This document shows positions 43,512-52,379 of a DNA stretch of 64,000 bases, in pieces. This stretch comes from Cytophagales bacterium (GTDB lineage: Bacteria; Bacteroidota; Bacteroidia; Cytophagales; Cyclobacteriaceae): assembly GCA_020402945.1 (NCBI GenBank), contig JADBYQ010000016.1, forward strand, positions 46,608 through 110,607, in the 5' to 3' direction. Each line of letters begins with the position of its first letter. Position 1 is the first letter of the stretch. The notes beneath the pieces were generated by a model. It was not told the origin of the DNA. It did not search any database and worked only from the letters and a program-made list of their open reading frames with translations. A program made the translations under genes and the position numbers.

Positions 43512-43547
43512 CATTTTGTTTAATTAATTATACAAAAGAATAAACAC

Positions 43548-44426
43548 CTAATTTTTGCCAAGTAAATCTTTAAGAACCAGCACGTTAGGAAAGATAGATA
43601 TGTTTTTTGGCGGGCTAACATCCGCTTTTTTCAATGCATAACCCGTAATTAAGATCCTGGAATTTGGGAAATCGGCCGAAAGTTGGTCGAGGTACTTTTG
43701 CATTTCAGACGGTTTTGGTCCAGCCGTTAGAGCTGTTATTATCAAGTCGGGTTGATGCTCTCCACAAGCCGATATTAGTGATTTGTGTGGTACTGTTTGC
43801 CCCAAATAGTAAGTCCGTATTCCCATCTTTTTGATCATGTAATGATAGAAAAGCAGACCTAACTCGTGAATTTCAGTCTCTCGCAAAAACAACACTGCTT
43901 TCCTTTCGGTTTTTGGCGCTAGGGGCAGCGCATCAATGGCTACGATTATTTTTTGACGGATCAAGTGTGAGATAAAGTGCTCCTGAGCCGGTGTAATATT
44001 GTCGGTCAACCAAAGAACACCTATCTTTTCCATAAAGGGATAGACAATCTCTAACATGGTTTTTTCGAAACCGTATTTAAGTGTTAGCGACCCCAACAGC
44101 TTCTCAAACACCTCTTCTTCCATGTCAATCATAGCCACGATCAGCTGCTCAATAAAGATGTCGATATCATTTTTAGACTCGCTCAGATCTACCACTTGCT
44201 GATTTATTTCGGCAAGGCTCAACTGCACTATTTTAGAAATTTTTACTCCGTTATTATTGAGTACAGCTACGTTGATAATTTTCTTAAGGTCATCATCTGA
44301 GTAGGACCGGATGTTGGTGGTGGACCGCTTGGGTTCGATAAGTCGATGCCGTTTTTCCCAGATACGAATGGTGTGAGCTTTAATCCCAGAAAGCTGTTCT
44401 AACTCTTTTATTGAATATTTGCCCAT
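43548..44426 (-). CDS. MerR family regulator with cobalamin-binding domain (CarH-like)
   Basis: A 292-residue regulator. A MerR helix-turn-helix (1-70; YSIKELEQLSGIKAHTIRIWEKRH) is joined to a four-helix B12 domain and a Rossmann-like B12 fold. The CarH signature W-x9-EH is exact (Trp139, Glu149-His150), and the lower-ligand motif is E185-I-H187-E-L-G190. The residue after Trp139 is Leu, where TtCarH has the His132 that forms the light-state ligand. CarH binds adenosylcobalamin and leaves its operator on illumination. The target is probably the crt genes beside it. ATG 44426 matches the promoter at 44458. Confidence 0.9.
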   Translation of the reverse strand: MGKYSIKELEQLSGIKAHTIRIWEKRHRLIEPKRSTTNIRSYSDDDLKKIINVAVLNNNGVKISKIVQLSLAEINQQVVDLSESKNDIDIFIEQLIVAMIDMEEEVFEKLLGSLTLKYGFEKTMLEIVYPFMEKIGVLWLTDNITPAQEHFISHLIRQKIIVAIDALPLAPKTERKAVLFLRETEIHELGLLFYHYMIKKMGIRTYYLGQTVPHKSLISACGEHQPDLIITALTAGPKPSEMQKYLDQLSADFPNSRILITGYALKKADVSPPKNISIFPNVLVLKDLLGKN

Positions 44427-44457
44427 ATTTTCCTGCCAAACTCTAAACAGAAACACC

Positions 44458-44465
44458 CAAAAATA
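44458..44465 (-). promoter_or_regulatory. Candidate -7 element for the CarH-like gene
   Basis: TATTTTTG on the minus strand fits TAnnTTTG and lies 31 bases upstream of ATG 44426, within the 71-base divergent gap to the helicase. It supports the ATG at 44426 over the in-frame one at 44456. No -33 TTG is seen. Confidence 0.4.
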
Positions 44466-44497
44466 TAAATTGTTACTTTGAAGTGATTAATAATTGA

Positions 44498-46933
44498 ATG
44501 GATCCTATTATTTGGGAAAAAGGGGAGAGCTGGTTTAACAGCCAGGGGTGGAGTTCATTCGGATTTCAACGGGAGGCATGGAAAGCCTACTCGGACGGTT
44601 ATTGCGGGCTAGTGAACGCCCCAACCGGCAGCGGGAAAACATACTCGCTTCTTATTCCTATTTTATTGGAGCCTAGCGCAAACAGCAAGTCAAAAGGCCC
44701 TCGTGCAATTTGGATAACGCCCATTCGTGCACTGGCGAAAGAAATTGAACTCTCAGCTAACAAGGCGACTAAGGGGCTGGGCACCAAATGGCGAGTGGGC
44801 GTTCGCTCAGGCGATACATCTACAAAGGAAAGAGCCAAGCAGAAGGAAAACCCTCCAGAGTTTCTCATCACAACGCCTGAGAGTTTACACCTACTCCTTT
44901 CGCAAAAAGGAGGCACTGCTTATTTCGAAAACTTACGCGCCATTGTGGTTGATGAATGGCACGAACTCATTGGCTCTAAGCGTGGCGTATTGATGGAGTT
45001 GGCACTCTCTCGATTGAAAGGAATTTGCCCTTCACTCAAAGTATGGGGTATTTCAGCCACCATCGGCAACATGGATCAATCGTTGCAGGTATTACTAGGA
45101 AATTTTTATGAAGCAAATCGGTTCAAAGTAATAAAAGCGCAGATTGAAAAGAAGGTTGAGATCATTTCCATTTTTCCGGATGAATTGGAGCGAATGCCCT
45201 GGTCGGGTCATCTGGGTATTCAGTTGCTTGACAAAGTCATTCCTATCATTAACAACAGCAAGAGTACTTTGATATTTACCAACACGCGTTCTTTTGCAGA
45301 GATCTGGTATCAGAAACTATTAGCCAAAGCCCCTGAACTGTCGGGTATACTAGCCATGCATCATGGGTCAATTAGTGCTGTCACCCGAAATTGGGTGGAA
45401 GATCAACTGCATGAAGGAAAACTAAAAGCAGTAGTTTGCACTTCTAGTTTAGATTTGGGCGTTGATTTTCGTCCCGTAGAAACGATCATACAAGTGGGAA
45501 GCCCAAAAGGTGTTGCCCGGTTTTTACAACGGGCTGGTAGGAGTGGGCATCAGCCCGGGGCTACTAGTAGAATTTATTTTCTACCAACCAACTCACTTGA
45601 ATTGACGGAAGCAGCAGCTTTACGCGAAGCGATCCATCAAAAAATTGTAGAAGATCGTTTCCCATACATTCGATCGTTTGATGTGCTGGTGCAATACCTT
45701 GTGACGCTTGCGGTGGGAGATGGATTCAGGCCTGAAGAAATTTTGAGTGAGCTAAGAGGCACGGTTAGTTATTCATCGATTACAGATGAGGAATGGATAT
45801 GGTGTTTGAATTTCATCACTTCGGGGGGTGAGGCGCTTACGGCCTATGACGAATATCGGAAAGTGATGGTGCAGGATGGTGTGTATAAAGTAGAGAGCAA
45901 ACAGATTGCCCATAAGCATCGGTTAAGTATTGGAACCATTGTTGGCGACACACTGATGCACGTAAAATATGCTACCGGAAAATACCTGGGCACTATCGAA
46001 GAGTATTTTATTTCCAGTTTGCACATCGGTGATGTATTTTGGTTTGCGGGGCAATGTTTAGAATTGGTTCGCATCAAAGAAATGGAAGCGCATGTGCGAA
46101 AATCAAAACGCAAGTCGGGCAAAGTTCCCTCATGGCAAGGAGGGAGGATGCCGCTTTCATCTCAGCTGAGCGAAATGATCCGATTGAAAATAGATGAGTC
46201 TGCCAGCAATAAAGAATCGGATGAAGAGATGCTTTTCTTAAAACCGTTGATGGATCTGCAAAAGAATCGTTCGCATCTTCCCACCAAAAGTGAATTTCTC
46301 ATTGAATATTTTCAAAGCAGTGAAGGGTATCACGTGCTGATGTATCCTTTTGAAGGGCGAAATGTACATGAAGGACTGGGCGCGTTGGTAGCGTACCGCA
46401 TAGCTAAAATTCTTCCCATCACCTTTTCGATTGCGATGAATGACTATGGTTTTGAGTTGCTGTCAGATCAACCCATTCCCATTTTTGAAGCCGTTGAAAC
46501 CAATGTTTTAGGAATTGAAAATTTGTCTACCGACATCTATGCGAGTATCAACTCCACAGAAATGGCAAAAAGGAAATTCCGAGATATCGCAGCAATTTCC
46601 GGATTAATATTTAAAGGAATGCCCGGCAAAAGAATGAAGGATAAACACCTTCAATCCTCGTCACAACTTTTTTTCAATGTGTTTCACGAGTATGAATCGG
46701 ATAATCTGCTGCTCCTTCAGTCAATGGGCGAGGTCATGGACTTTCAATTAGAGGAAGCACGATTGCGGCAAGCGCTGGAAAGAATTGCTACGCAAAAGAT
46801 AATCATTACAGAACCAGAAAAGCCAACTCCATTTGCTTTTCCAATCATGGTAGATAGAACAAGAGAGAAGCTGACTTCTGAAAAGCTAGAAGACAGAATC
46901 AAAAAGATGAAATTGGAGTACGGTGATGAATGA
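44498..46933 (+). CDS. Lhr-like DEXH helicase (ligase-associated type)
   Basis: An 811-residue superfamily 2 helicase. Motif I is APTGSGKT (41-48), motif II DEWH (152-155), motif III SATIGN, motif VI QRAGRSGHQPG (near 346-356), followed by the winged-helix and Lhr-type C-terminal region. The size and DEWH motif fit the ligase-associated DNA damage response helicases, which in many bacteria stand with an ATP-dependent ligase and a metallo-beta-lactamase exonuclease. Neither partner is present here. It is divergently transcribed from the CarH-like gene. Confidence 0.88.
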   Translation: MDPIIWEKGESWFNSQGWSSFGFQREAWKAYSDGYCGLVNAPTGSGKTYSLLIPILLEPSANSKSKGPRAIWITPIRALAKEIELSANKATKGLGTKWRVGVRSGDTSTKERAKQKENPPEFLITTPESLHLLLSQKGGTAYFENLRAIVVDEWHELIGSKRGVLMELALSRLKGICPSLKVWGISATIGNMDQSLQVLLGNFYEANRFKVIKAQIEKKVEIISIFPDELERMPWSGHLGIQLLDKVIPIINNSKSTLIFTNTRSFAEIWYQKLLAKAPELSGILAMHHGSISAVTRNWVEDQLHEGKLKAVVCTSSLDLGVDFRPVETIIQVGSPKGVARFLQRAGRSGHQPGATSRIYFLPTNSLELTEAAALREAIHQKIVEDRFPYIRSFDVLVQYLVTLAVGDGFRPEEILSELRGTVSYSSITDEEWIWCLNFITSGGEALTAYDEYRKVMVQDGVYKVESKQIAHKHRLSIGTIVGDTLMHVKYATGKYLGTIEEYFISSLHIGDVFWFAGQCLELVRIKEMEAHVRKSKRKSGKVPSWQGGRMPLSSQLSEMIRLKIDESASNKESDEEMLFLKPLMDLQKNRSHLPTKSEFLIEYFQSSEGYHVLMYPFEGRNVHEGLGALVAYRIAKILPITFSIAMNDYGFELLSDQPIPIFEAVETNVLGIENLSTDIYASINSTEMAKRKFRDIAAISGLIFKGMPGKRMKDKHLQSSSQLFFNVFHEYESDNLLLLQSMGEVMDFQLEEARLRQALERIATQKIIITEPEKPTPFAFPIMVDRTREKLTSEKLEDRIKKMKLEYGDE

Positions 46934-46934
46934 A

Positions 46935-48278
46935 TTAGAAACGAAGTGTAAAAACTGTTTTTACATCCAGCTCTGATTCCACACTTAACGAGCCATTGTG
47001 CATTTGCATGATTTGTCGAGAAAGCGCTAACCCAATTCCAGACCCTGTTTTTTTGGTGGTGAAGAAGGGAACAAAAATCCGCTGGATGGCTTCTGGAATG
47101 ATACCCGGCCCGTTATCGGTCACTTGAACAATTATCGAGTTTCCAGTATATAATCCGATCAACTCTACTTTTGGATTTTCTGTTTGATAGAGCGCTTCAA
47201 ATGCGTTTTTAAGAAGGTTGATTAAAACCTGACTAATCATTTCTTCATCTATTTCTACGGTCAAGTAATCGGATTGGCAGATAAGCGAAAACTGAATAGC
47301 TGATTTTTTTATTTCGGGCTTCATCAGATTGGCAACATTTTCAAGCAGCTCTTTTAATTTTACGGTCTTAAGTTTCGGCTGTGGCAAGGAAGTGTATTCT
47401 CTATACGCATCGATGAATTGGATCAAGCCCTTGCTTCTGTTTTCAATAGTGCCTAGACCTTCACGCAAATCATCGGCAGCTTCTCCTTTTAATTCATAAT
47501 GACTTTCTTTTTTTACCAAATCTTCTTCTAGTATTTCTCTCATCGTGGAGGTAAGTGAAGAGATGGGAGTGATCGAGTTCATAATTTCATGGCGAAGTAC
47601 ACGGGTGAGGTTTTGCCACGCCTCCAGCTCTTGCTTTTGTAATTCAGTCTGAATGTTTTGTAACGTCACCAACTTAACGGTGTTTCCTCGAATACGAAGT
47701 TCAGTTGCTTGTATCGTCAATTGAAATTCGTTTCCGGATTTGTACAATGTACTTTTCCCCGGTTCAGCTTCGCTCAGGGATTCATACAGTTTGGGGTTGA
47801 TGGCCTGGAGTTCTTTTAGGTTCTTCAGATTACTCACACCAATAAACCGTTTGGCATTGGCATTCATCAATTGTACATCGCCATCCGCGTCAAATGATAA
47901 AATACCTGTTCGTACCTGCTGCACCACAGTGTTTAGGTATTGCCAACTTTCCTCTTTCTCTGATCGCGCTTTTCTGAAGGCCTCAAGCACTTCGTTGAAA
48001 GCCGTATTTAACTCACGAAAGCTTTTGCCTAATTTATTATCGTTAGCGAATCCGGAAATAAAATCAGAATACTTAACAGATTCCAGAAAGCGTGTAAGCT
48101 TGCGATTGGTTTGTGAAGTAAAACGGTATAACTCCAGCAGCTGAAAAACGATAATCAAAACGGTAAGTCCGGCCGCAAAAAACATATTGGGACGACTTAC
48201 CATAAACATCACCAGCCCAACCGAAAATGCCAGTAGGCCTACGCGAAAAGCTACTCGAAAACGAAAGTCGTTGAACAT
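46935..48278 (-). CDS. Sensor histidine kinase
   Basis: A 447-residue membrane kinase: two hydrophobic helices (about 10-27 and 30-47), a HAMP-like linker, a PAS-like segment (about 115-200), the dimerisation helix with the phospho-accepting His230 (LTRVLRHEIMNSITPI), and the ATPase domain with N358 (INLLKNAFEAL), VTDNGPGI (386-393) and GSGIGL (412-417). No large periplasmic domain exists. It is of the NtrY-like kind and follows the response regulator gene on the same strand, with which it presumably pairs. Confidence 0.9.
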   Translation of the reverse strand: MFNDFRFRVAFRVGLLAFSVGLVMFMVSRPNMFFAAGLTVLIIVFQLLELYRFTSQTNRKLTRFLESVKYSDFISGFANDNKLGKSFRELNTAFNEVLEAFRKARSEKEESWQYLNTVVQQVRTGILSFDADGDVQLMNANAKRFIGVSNLKNLKELQAINPKLYESLSEAEPGKSTLYKSGNEFQLTIQATELRIRGNTVKLVTLQNIQTELQKQELEAWQNLTRVLRHEIMNSITPISSLTSTMREILEEDLVKKESHYELKGEAADDLREGLGTIENRSKGLIQFIDAYREYTSLPQPKLKTVKLKELLENVANLMKPEIKKSAIQFSLICQSDYLTVEIDEEMISQVLINLLKNAFEALYQTENPKVELIGLYTGNSIIVQVTDNGPGIIPEAIQRIFVPFFTTKKTGSGIGLALSRQIMQMHNGSLSVESELDVKTVFTLRF

Positions 48279-48283
48279 TAATT

Positions 48284-48386
48284 TGTTGATTTGCTGATTT
48301 CTATATTTGGTGATTTGTTGATTCGGTAATTCGTTGATGTGGTATGAAGTTAAAATCTACAAATCAGCAAATCACCGAATCAACCA
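48284..48386. repeat. Degenerate tandem/inverted repeat between kinase and regulator genes
   Basis: The motif TTGATTTGCTGATTT and variants (GGTGATTTGTTGATTCGG) occur several times, and an inverted copy AAATCAGCAAATCACCGAAT lies at 48361-48380. The arms could form a long imperfect hairpin in the 113-base gap between the response regulator gene and the kinase gene. Confidence 0.5.
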
Positions 48387-48391
48387 TTGAT

Positions 48392-49777
48392 TTAAAGCCC
48401 ATGTTTTTCAAGTCTGCGATAGAGTGATGATCGTGTCAATCCTAATTCAGAGGCGGCTTGTGTGATATTGCCGTTGTATTTCTTTAATACTTTTCGGATC
48501 AGCAGTTTTTCAACTTCATCCAGATTGTATTGATCCAGATTCATGGATTGTTCGGTTTCTTTGTTGCTCGAAACGGTGAAGTTGAAATCTTCTGGTTGCA
48601 ATACCGTGGAGTTGCTTAGAATGATCGCACGTTCTAGTGAATGTTGCAGTTCTCTGATATTTCCAGGCCAAGGGTGTTTGTTCATCCTCGTCATGGCCGC
48701 TTCACTGATTTTGCTCACACTCTTTCCATATTTGACAGAATAGTGCTTTAAAAAATGATTGGCCAGCAACGGAATATCTTCCAGACGGTCGCGGAGCGAA
48801 GGAATTTGTATTTCAATGGTGTTGATACGATAGAGCAAATCTTGCCGAAAGCGATTCTCTTTTACCATGTCGTAAAGCGGCATGTTGGTGGCGCAGATCA
48901 ATCGTAAATCTATGGCGGTGTCTTTATTGGATCCTACACGGCTTACTTTTCTATTTTGTAAAACACTGAGCAGCTTGGCTTGCAAAGGCATCGAGAGATT
49001 CCCAATCTCGTCTAAAAATAAAGTGCCCTTGTTTGCTAACTCAAATCTCCCGGGGCGATCTTCTTTTGCATCAGTAAAAGATCCTTTTTTATGACCAAAA
49101 AGTTCACTCTCAAAAAGTGTTTCGGTGATTGAACCGAGATCAACCCCGATAAATGATTCACTTTTTCGAACGGAATTGCTGTGAATGGCGCGAGCAATCA
49201 ATTCTTTTCCGGTTCCATTTTCACCTAGTATTAGAACGTTCGCATCTGTTTGAGCCACCCGCTCAATCGTTTGAAAGATGCGCTGCATGGATTGGCTTTG
49301 CCCTATGATGTCGCGAAACTTTTCGTTGATGGTGTTATTGATTTCGTGGTTCTTAATCTTTAGCGTCTCAATTTCATCTCGCGATTCGCGCAAGCGCATA
49401 GAGGAATACAGGGTTGCGAGCAGTTTTTCATTTTCCCATGGCTTCAATACAAAATCAGTGGCGCCTGCTTTAATCGCCTTCACGGCCATCTGCACATCGC
49501 CATAGGCGGTAATGAGAACGACTACTGCCGAGGGATCGATACTTAGGATTTTCTCCAACCAATAGTACCCTTCGCTTCCACTGCTTACGTCTTTCGTAAA
49601 GTTCATGTCCAATAAGATCACATCGTAGTCTTCCTGATTCATCAAGCCTGGCAGTGCCTCTGGATTTTTTTCGATATCGACTTGGGCAAAATGCCTCTTG
49701 AGATACATCTTGGCTGCCTTCAACAGATCTTCGTTGTCATCTACGATAAGAATTTTCCCGTGCTTAGATTCAGACAT
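48392..49777 (-). CDS. Sigma54-dependent response regulator (NtrC family)
   Basis: A 461-residue three-domain activator. The receiver (1-125) has Asp57 as phospho-acceptor; the AAA+ domain (about 155-390) has GENGTGKE (185-192) and the sigma54-contact loop GSFTDA instead of GAFTGA, a common variant; the C-terminal Fis-type helix-turn-helix ends in LGLTRSSLYRRLEKHGL. It activates sigma54 promoters. Two such promoters precede the efflux-type genes at 50103 and 52380 next door, making them probable targets. ATG 49777 is used, because the upstream extension enters a repeat. Confidence 0.93.
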   Translation of the reverse strand: MSESKHGKILIVDDNEDLLKAAKMYLKRHFAQVDIEKNPEALPGLMNQEDYDVILLDMNFTKDVSSGSEGYYWLEKILSIDPSAVVVLITAYGDVQMAVKAIKAGATDFVLKPWENEKLLATLYSSMRLRESRDEIETLKIKNHEINNTINEKFRDIIGQSQSMQRIFQTIERVAQTDANVLILGENGTGKELIARAIHSNSVRKSESFIGVDLGSITETLFESELFGHKKGSFTDAKEDRPGRFELANKGTLFLDEIGNLSMPLQAKLLSVLQNRKVSRVGSNKDTAIDLRLICATNMPLYDMVKENRFRQDLLYRINTIEIQIPSLRDRLEDIPLLANHFLKHYSVKYGKSVSKISEAAMTRMNKHPWPGNIRELQHSLERAIILSNSTVLQPEDFNFTVSSNKETEQSMNLDQYNLDEVEKLLIRKVLKKYNGNITQAASELGLTRSSLYRRLEKHGL

Positions 49778-49795
49778 ATTTTTTCTATTAAGATT

Positions 49796-49875
49796 TAGGC
49801 CACAGGCTTCATGGTACAAGCCGTTTCAGTTCTGATTAATAGCTTGTGGCCAGTAGCGTGAGGTCTGAAGCCTTT
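49796..49875. repeat. Dispersed palindromic repeat, diverged copy C
   Basis: Shares blocks GGCCACAGGCTTCA, TACAAGCC, AGCTTGTGGCCAGTAGCGTGAGG and TGAAGCC with the copies at 13185 and 35651, but with insertions. It lies in the 325-base gap 49778-50102, which otherwise holds the sigma54 promoter. Confidence 0.45.
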
Positions 49876-50057
49876 GTTCGGCCTATCAAACACAATATTG
49901 ATACCGAAAGGCCAATACCTTTCAAATGCTCTAATTTGCTCAATTAATGCATTCAAATGTATTAATTATCGTCCGCAATCGAACAGTTAAGTTCACATGT
50001 GAACGGATATTTTGCTCAAAAAGCTTCAAATAGGCCCTGAAGTCGTGAAAAGGGTCG

Positions 50058-50075
50058 TTGGCACACTTGTTGGCA
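50058..50075 (+). promoter_or_regulatory. Sigma54-type promoter upstream of the membrane fusion gene
   Basis: TTGGCAC-N5-TTGGCA (50058-50064 and 50070-50075) matches the -24/-12 form TTGGCAC-N5-TTGC(A/T) except for one base at -12. It lies 28 bases before the ATG at 50103. Confidence 0.65.
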
Positions 50076-50102
50076 ATAGGTGACCGAAATGGATAGGAAA
50101 CA

Positions 50103-51353
50103 ATGGACAAACAGATAAAGAAGAAGTACTGGACATTAAAGCGTATTGGAACCTTTGCAGGTGCTGCGCTATTGGTAGGGTTCATTGGATATCAATTCAT
50201 TTTTGCTGACAGGCGTTCGAAATTAAAAATCGAAAAAGATAAGATCACGATTTCGGAAGTGAAAATGGGGCAGTTCAAAGAATACATTCCTCAAACCGGA
50301 ATAGTTGAGCCCAGCCGCACCGTTTACCTGGATGCCATTGAAGGGGGTAACATTAGAAATATCGTTCGTGAAAGCGGAGCGATGCTGAAAAAGGGAGATG
50401 TAATATTGGAGCTCACAAACTTGAATCGCGAGTTATCAGTATTGCAGCAAGAAGCTTCGTTTAATGAGAGCATTAACCGTGCACGCGAGACAAAACTAAA
50501 TATCATGCGAAACGATTTAGATCAACGTCAACAACTTGCGTTGATTGATAATCAACTTCAAATTCTCGAGCCACAATACCGGAGGCAGAAACAGTTGTTT
50601 GAAAAGAAGCTGATTGCCAAACAAGACTTTGAAAGAACTGAAGCGGACTACAAATACAATATTGAGCGTAAGCGAATAACATATGAAGTGTACAGAAATG
50701 ACTCGATCGATCGTATTAGACAATTAAAAGCAGTAACAAAGTCCGAACAGCAAATGACGTTGAGTTTAGACGGAGTTAGCAAGATTCTGGATAACCTGTT
50801 GATTAAGTCTCCAATTGATGGGCAACTTTCAACTCCGCATTGGGAAATTGGGCAGGCAGTAAGTACAGCGCAGCGCCTCGGGCAGGTAGATATTGTAGGT
50901 AGTTTTAAAGTACGAGTTCCGATTGATGAATTGTACCTGCCAAAAATTTCGGCTGGCCTTCCGGCAACCACAGACTTCGCGGGAAAGACCTACCAGCTAT
51001 CGATCACCTACATTTATCCAAACATTACAAACGGAAGATTTGAAGTGGATATGAATTTTGTTGGAGAAACACCTCAAGGTATAAGAAGAGGCCAGTCCCT
51101 GCGAATGCGAGTTGAGCTTGGACAACCGTCTCAAGAACTCTTGCTCCCTATCGGTGGATTTTACAAAGACACTGGTGGTAATTGGGTTTTCATTATGGAT
51201 GGAGAGGGTAAGGCAGTTAAGCGAGATGTGAAGTTGGGTAGAAAAATGGGCTCCGAATTTTTTGAGGTGTTGGAAGGTTTGAAGCCGGGGGATCGTGTAA
51301 TTACTTCTTCTTATGAAAATTTTGGCAACAACGAAGTATTACTTTTAGATTAA
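50103..51353 (+). CDS. HlyD/MacA-type membrane fusion protein
   Basis: A 416-residue periplasmic adaptor. One N-terminal helix (13-33) anchors it; then come a barrel-sandwich hybrid with GIVEPSRTVYLDAIEGGNI and SPIDGQLS, a long coiled coil (about 115-225), and beta-barrel domains with LPIGGFYKDTGGNWVFI. It bridges an ABC permease to an outer membrane channel, as in MacAB-type transport. A sigma54 promoter precedes it, and the ABC ATPase gene follows 112 bases after. Confidence 0.9.
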   Translation: MDKQIKKKYWTLKRIGTFAGAALLVGFIGYQFIFADRRSKLKIEKDKITISEVKMGQFKEYIPQTGIVEPSRTVYLDAIEGGNIRNIVRESGAMLKKGDVILELTNLNRELSVLQQEASFNESINRARETKLNIMRNDLDQRQQLALIDNQLQILEPQYRRQKQLFEKKLIAKQDFERTEADYKYNIERKRITYEVYRNDSIDRIRQLKAVTKSEQQMTLSLDGVSKILDNLLIKSPIDGQLSTPHWEIGQAVSTAQRLGQVDIVGSFKVRVPIDELYLPKISAGLPATTDFAGKTYQLSITYIYPNITNGRFEVDMNFVGETPQGIRRGQSLRMRVELGQPSQELLLPIGGFYKDTGGNWVFIMDGEGKAVKRDVKLGRKMGSEFFEVLEGLKPGDRVITSSYENFGNNEVLLLD

Positions 51354-51464
51354 TGCAACTAATTAAAAAATTTAGCGTCTAATGATGCAACCATCTTAGA
51401 AAAAAAAAGTATCCAATAAAACTATATCATAAACAGAACCATCACACTTAAAATCATACCCCAC

Positions 51465-52154
51465 ATGATCAAACTAAAGAATCTCGAAAAAGTCTACACC
51501 ACCGAAGAAGTGGAAACCACTGCTTTGAACAGCATCAACATGGAGATCAAAGATGGTGAGTTCGTGGCTATCATGGGTCCATCCGGTTGTGGCAAGTCTA
51601 CTTTGTTGAATATCCTTGGGCTGTTGGATAATCCATCGGGTGGTGAGTACTATTTTGGCGAAAGTGAAGTGGCCAAATACTCTGAACGTCAGCGTGCACA
51701 ATTGCGTAAAGGTTCTATCGGCTTTGTATTCCAGAGCTTCAACTTGATCGATGAATTGACCGTTTTTGAAAATGTAGAACTTCCCTTGTTGTACATGAAA
51801 GTTCCCTCTGACGAGCGCAAGAAAAGAGTGGAACAAGTGCTGGAACGCATGAATATTATGCACCGCAGAAATCATTTTCCTCAGCAGTTATCAGGTGGTC
51901 AGCAGCAGCGCGTGGCGATATCTCGTGCCATTGTTGCTAAACCTAAGGTGATATTGGCCGATGAGCCTACTGGTAACTTGGACTCCGCCAATGGCGAAGA
52001 GGTGATGAAGTTACTCTCAGAATTGAATGCGGAGGGTACTACGATCATCATGGTGACGCACTCTCCTTATGATGCCAACTACGCACACCGGATCGTTAAC
52101 TTGTTTGATGGTAAGGTAGTAACCGAGAATATCAAGGAGCAATTCCATATTTAA
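51465..52154 (+). CDS. ABC transporter ATP-binding protein (MacB/LolD type)
   Basis: A 229-residue ABC ATPase. Walker A is GPSGCGKST (38-46 region), the Q-loop FVFQSFNLI, the signature LSGGQQQRVAISRA, Walker B VILADEPTGNLDS, and the H-loop MVTHS. It is a complete NBD of the LolD/MacB kind, which works with FtsX-like permeases in mechanotransmission rather than import. It lies between the adaptor and two permease genes, and is followed by an intrinsic terminator. Confidence 0.93.
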   Translation: MIKLKNLEKVYTTEEVETTALNSINMEIKDGEFVAIMGPSGCGKSTLLNILGLLDNPSGGEYYFGESEVAKYSERQRAQLRKGSIGFVFQSFNLIDELTVFENVELPLLYMKVPSDERKKRVEQVLERMNIMHRRNHFPQQLSGGQQQRVAISRAIVAKPKVILADEPTGNLDSANGEEVMKLLSELNAEGTTIIMVTHSPYDANYAHRIVNLFDGKVVTENIKEQFHI

Positions 52155-52174
52155 TTTCATAGGTTTAGGTTAAG

Positions 52175-52211
52175 AAACCCACTTCGATTTTCATTGAAGT
52201 GGGTTTTCTTT
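52175..52211 (+). terminator. Intrinsic terminator after the ABC ATPase gene
   Basis: An 11-bp stem AAACCCACTTC (52175-52185) with GAAGTGGGTTT (52196-52206) is followed by TCTTTTT. It separates the adaptor-ATPase transcript from the permease genes. Confidence 0.85.
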
Positions 52212-52303
52212 TTGAGGAATAGTTTCGTACAGTTCTCTGTTCAAAATTGAACATCGAAAGAACGAGAAGATGAGAGAAGCAGACCAATACCGCATTTTTT
52301 CTA

Positions 52304-52321
52304 TTGGCATATTTATTGGCA
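52304..52321 (+). promoter_or_regulatory. Sigma54-type promoter upstream of the first permease gene
   Basis: TTGGCAT-N5-TTGGCA (52304-52310 and 52316-52321) has the same form as the site at 50058, including the TTGGCA at -12. It lies 59 bases before the ATG at 52380. Confidence 0.6.
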
Positions 52322-52379
52322 TCGCGAAGCAACCTTTGTTTTATTAGAGTCGTCTATCAAACGCACCCAAGCTACCCCC

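Noticed and set aside
49778..49819. Fourteen-codon extension of the response regulator gene
   Set aside because: It runs into a dispersed repeat copy, and the receiver domain starts a few residues after ATG 49777.
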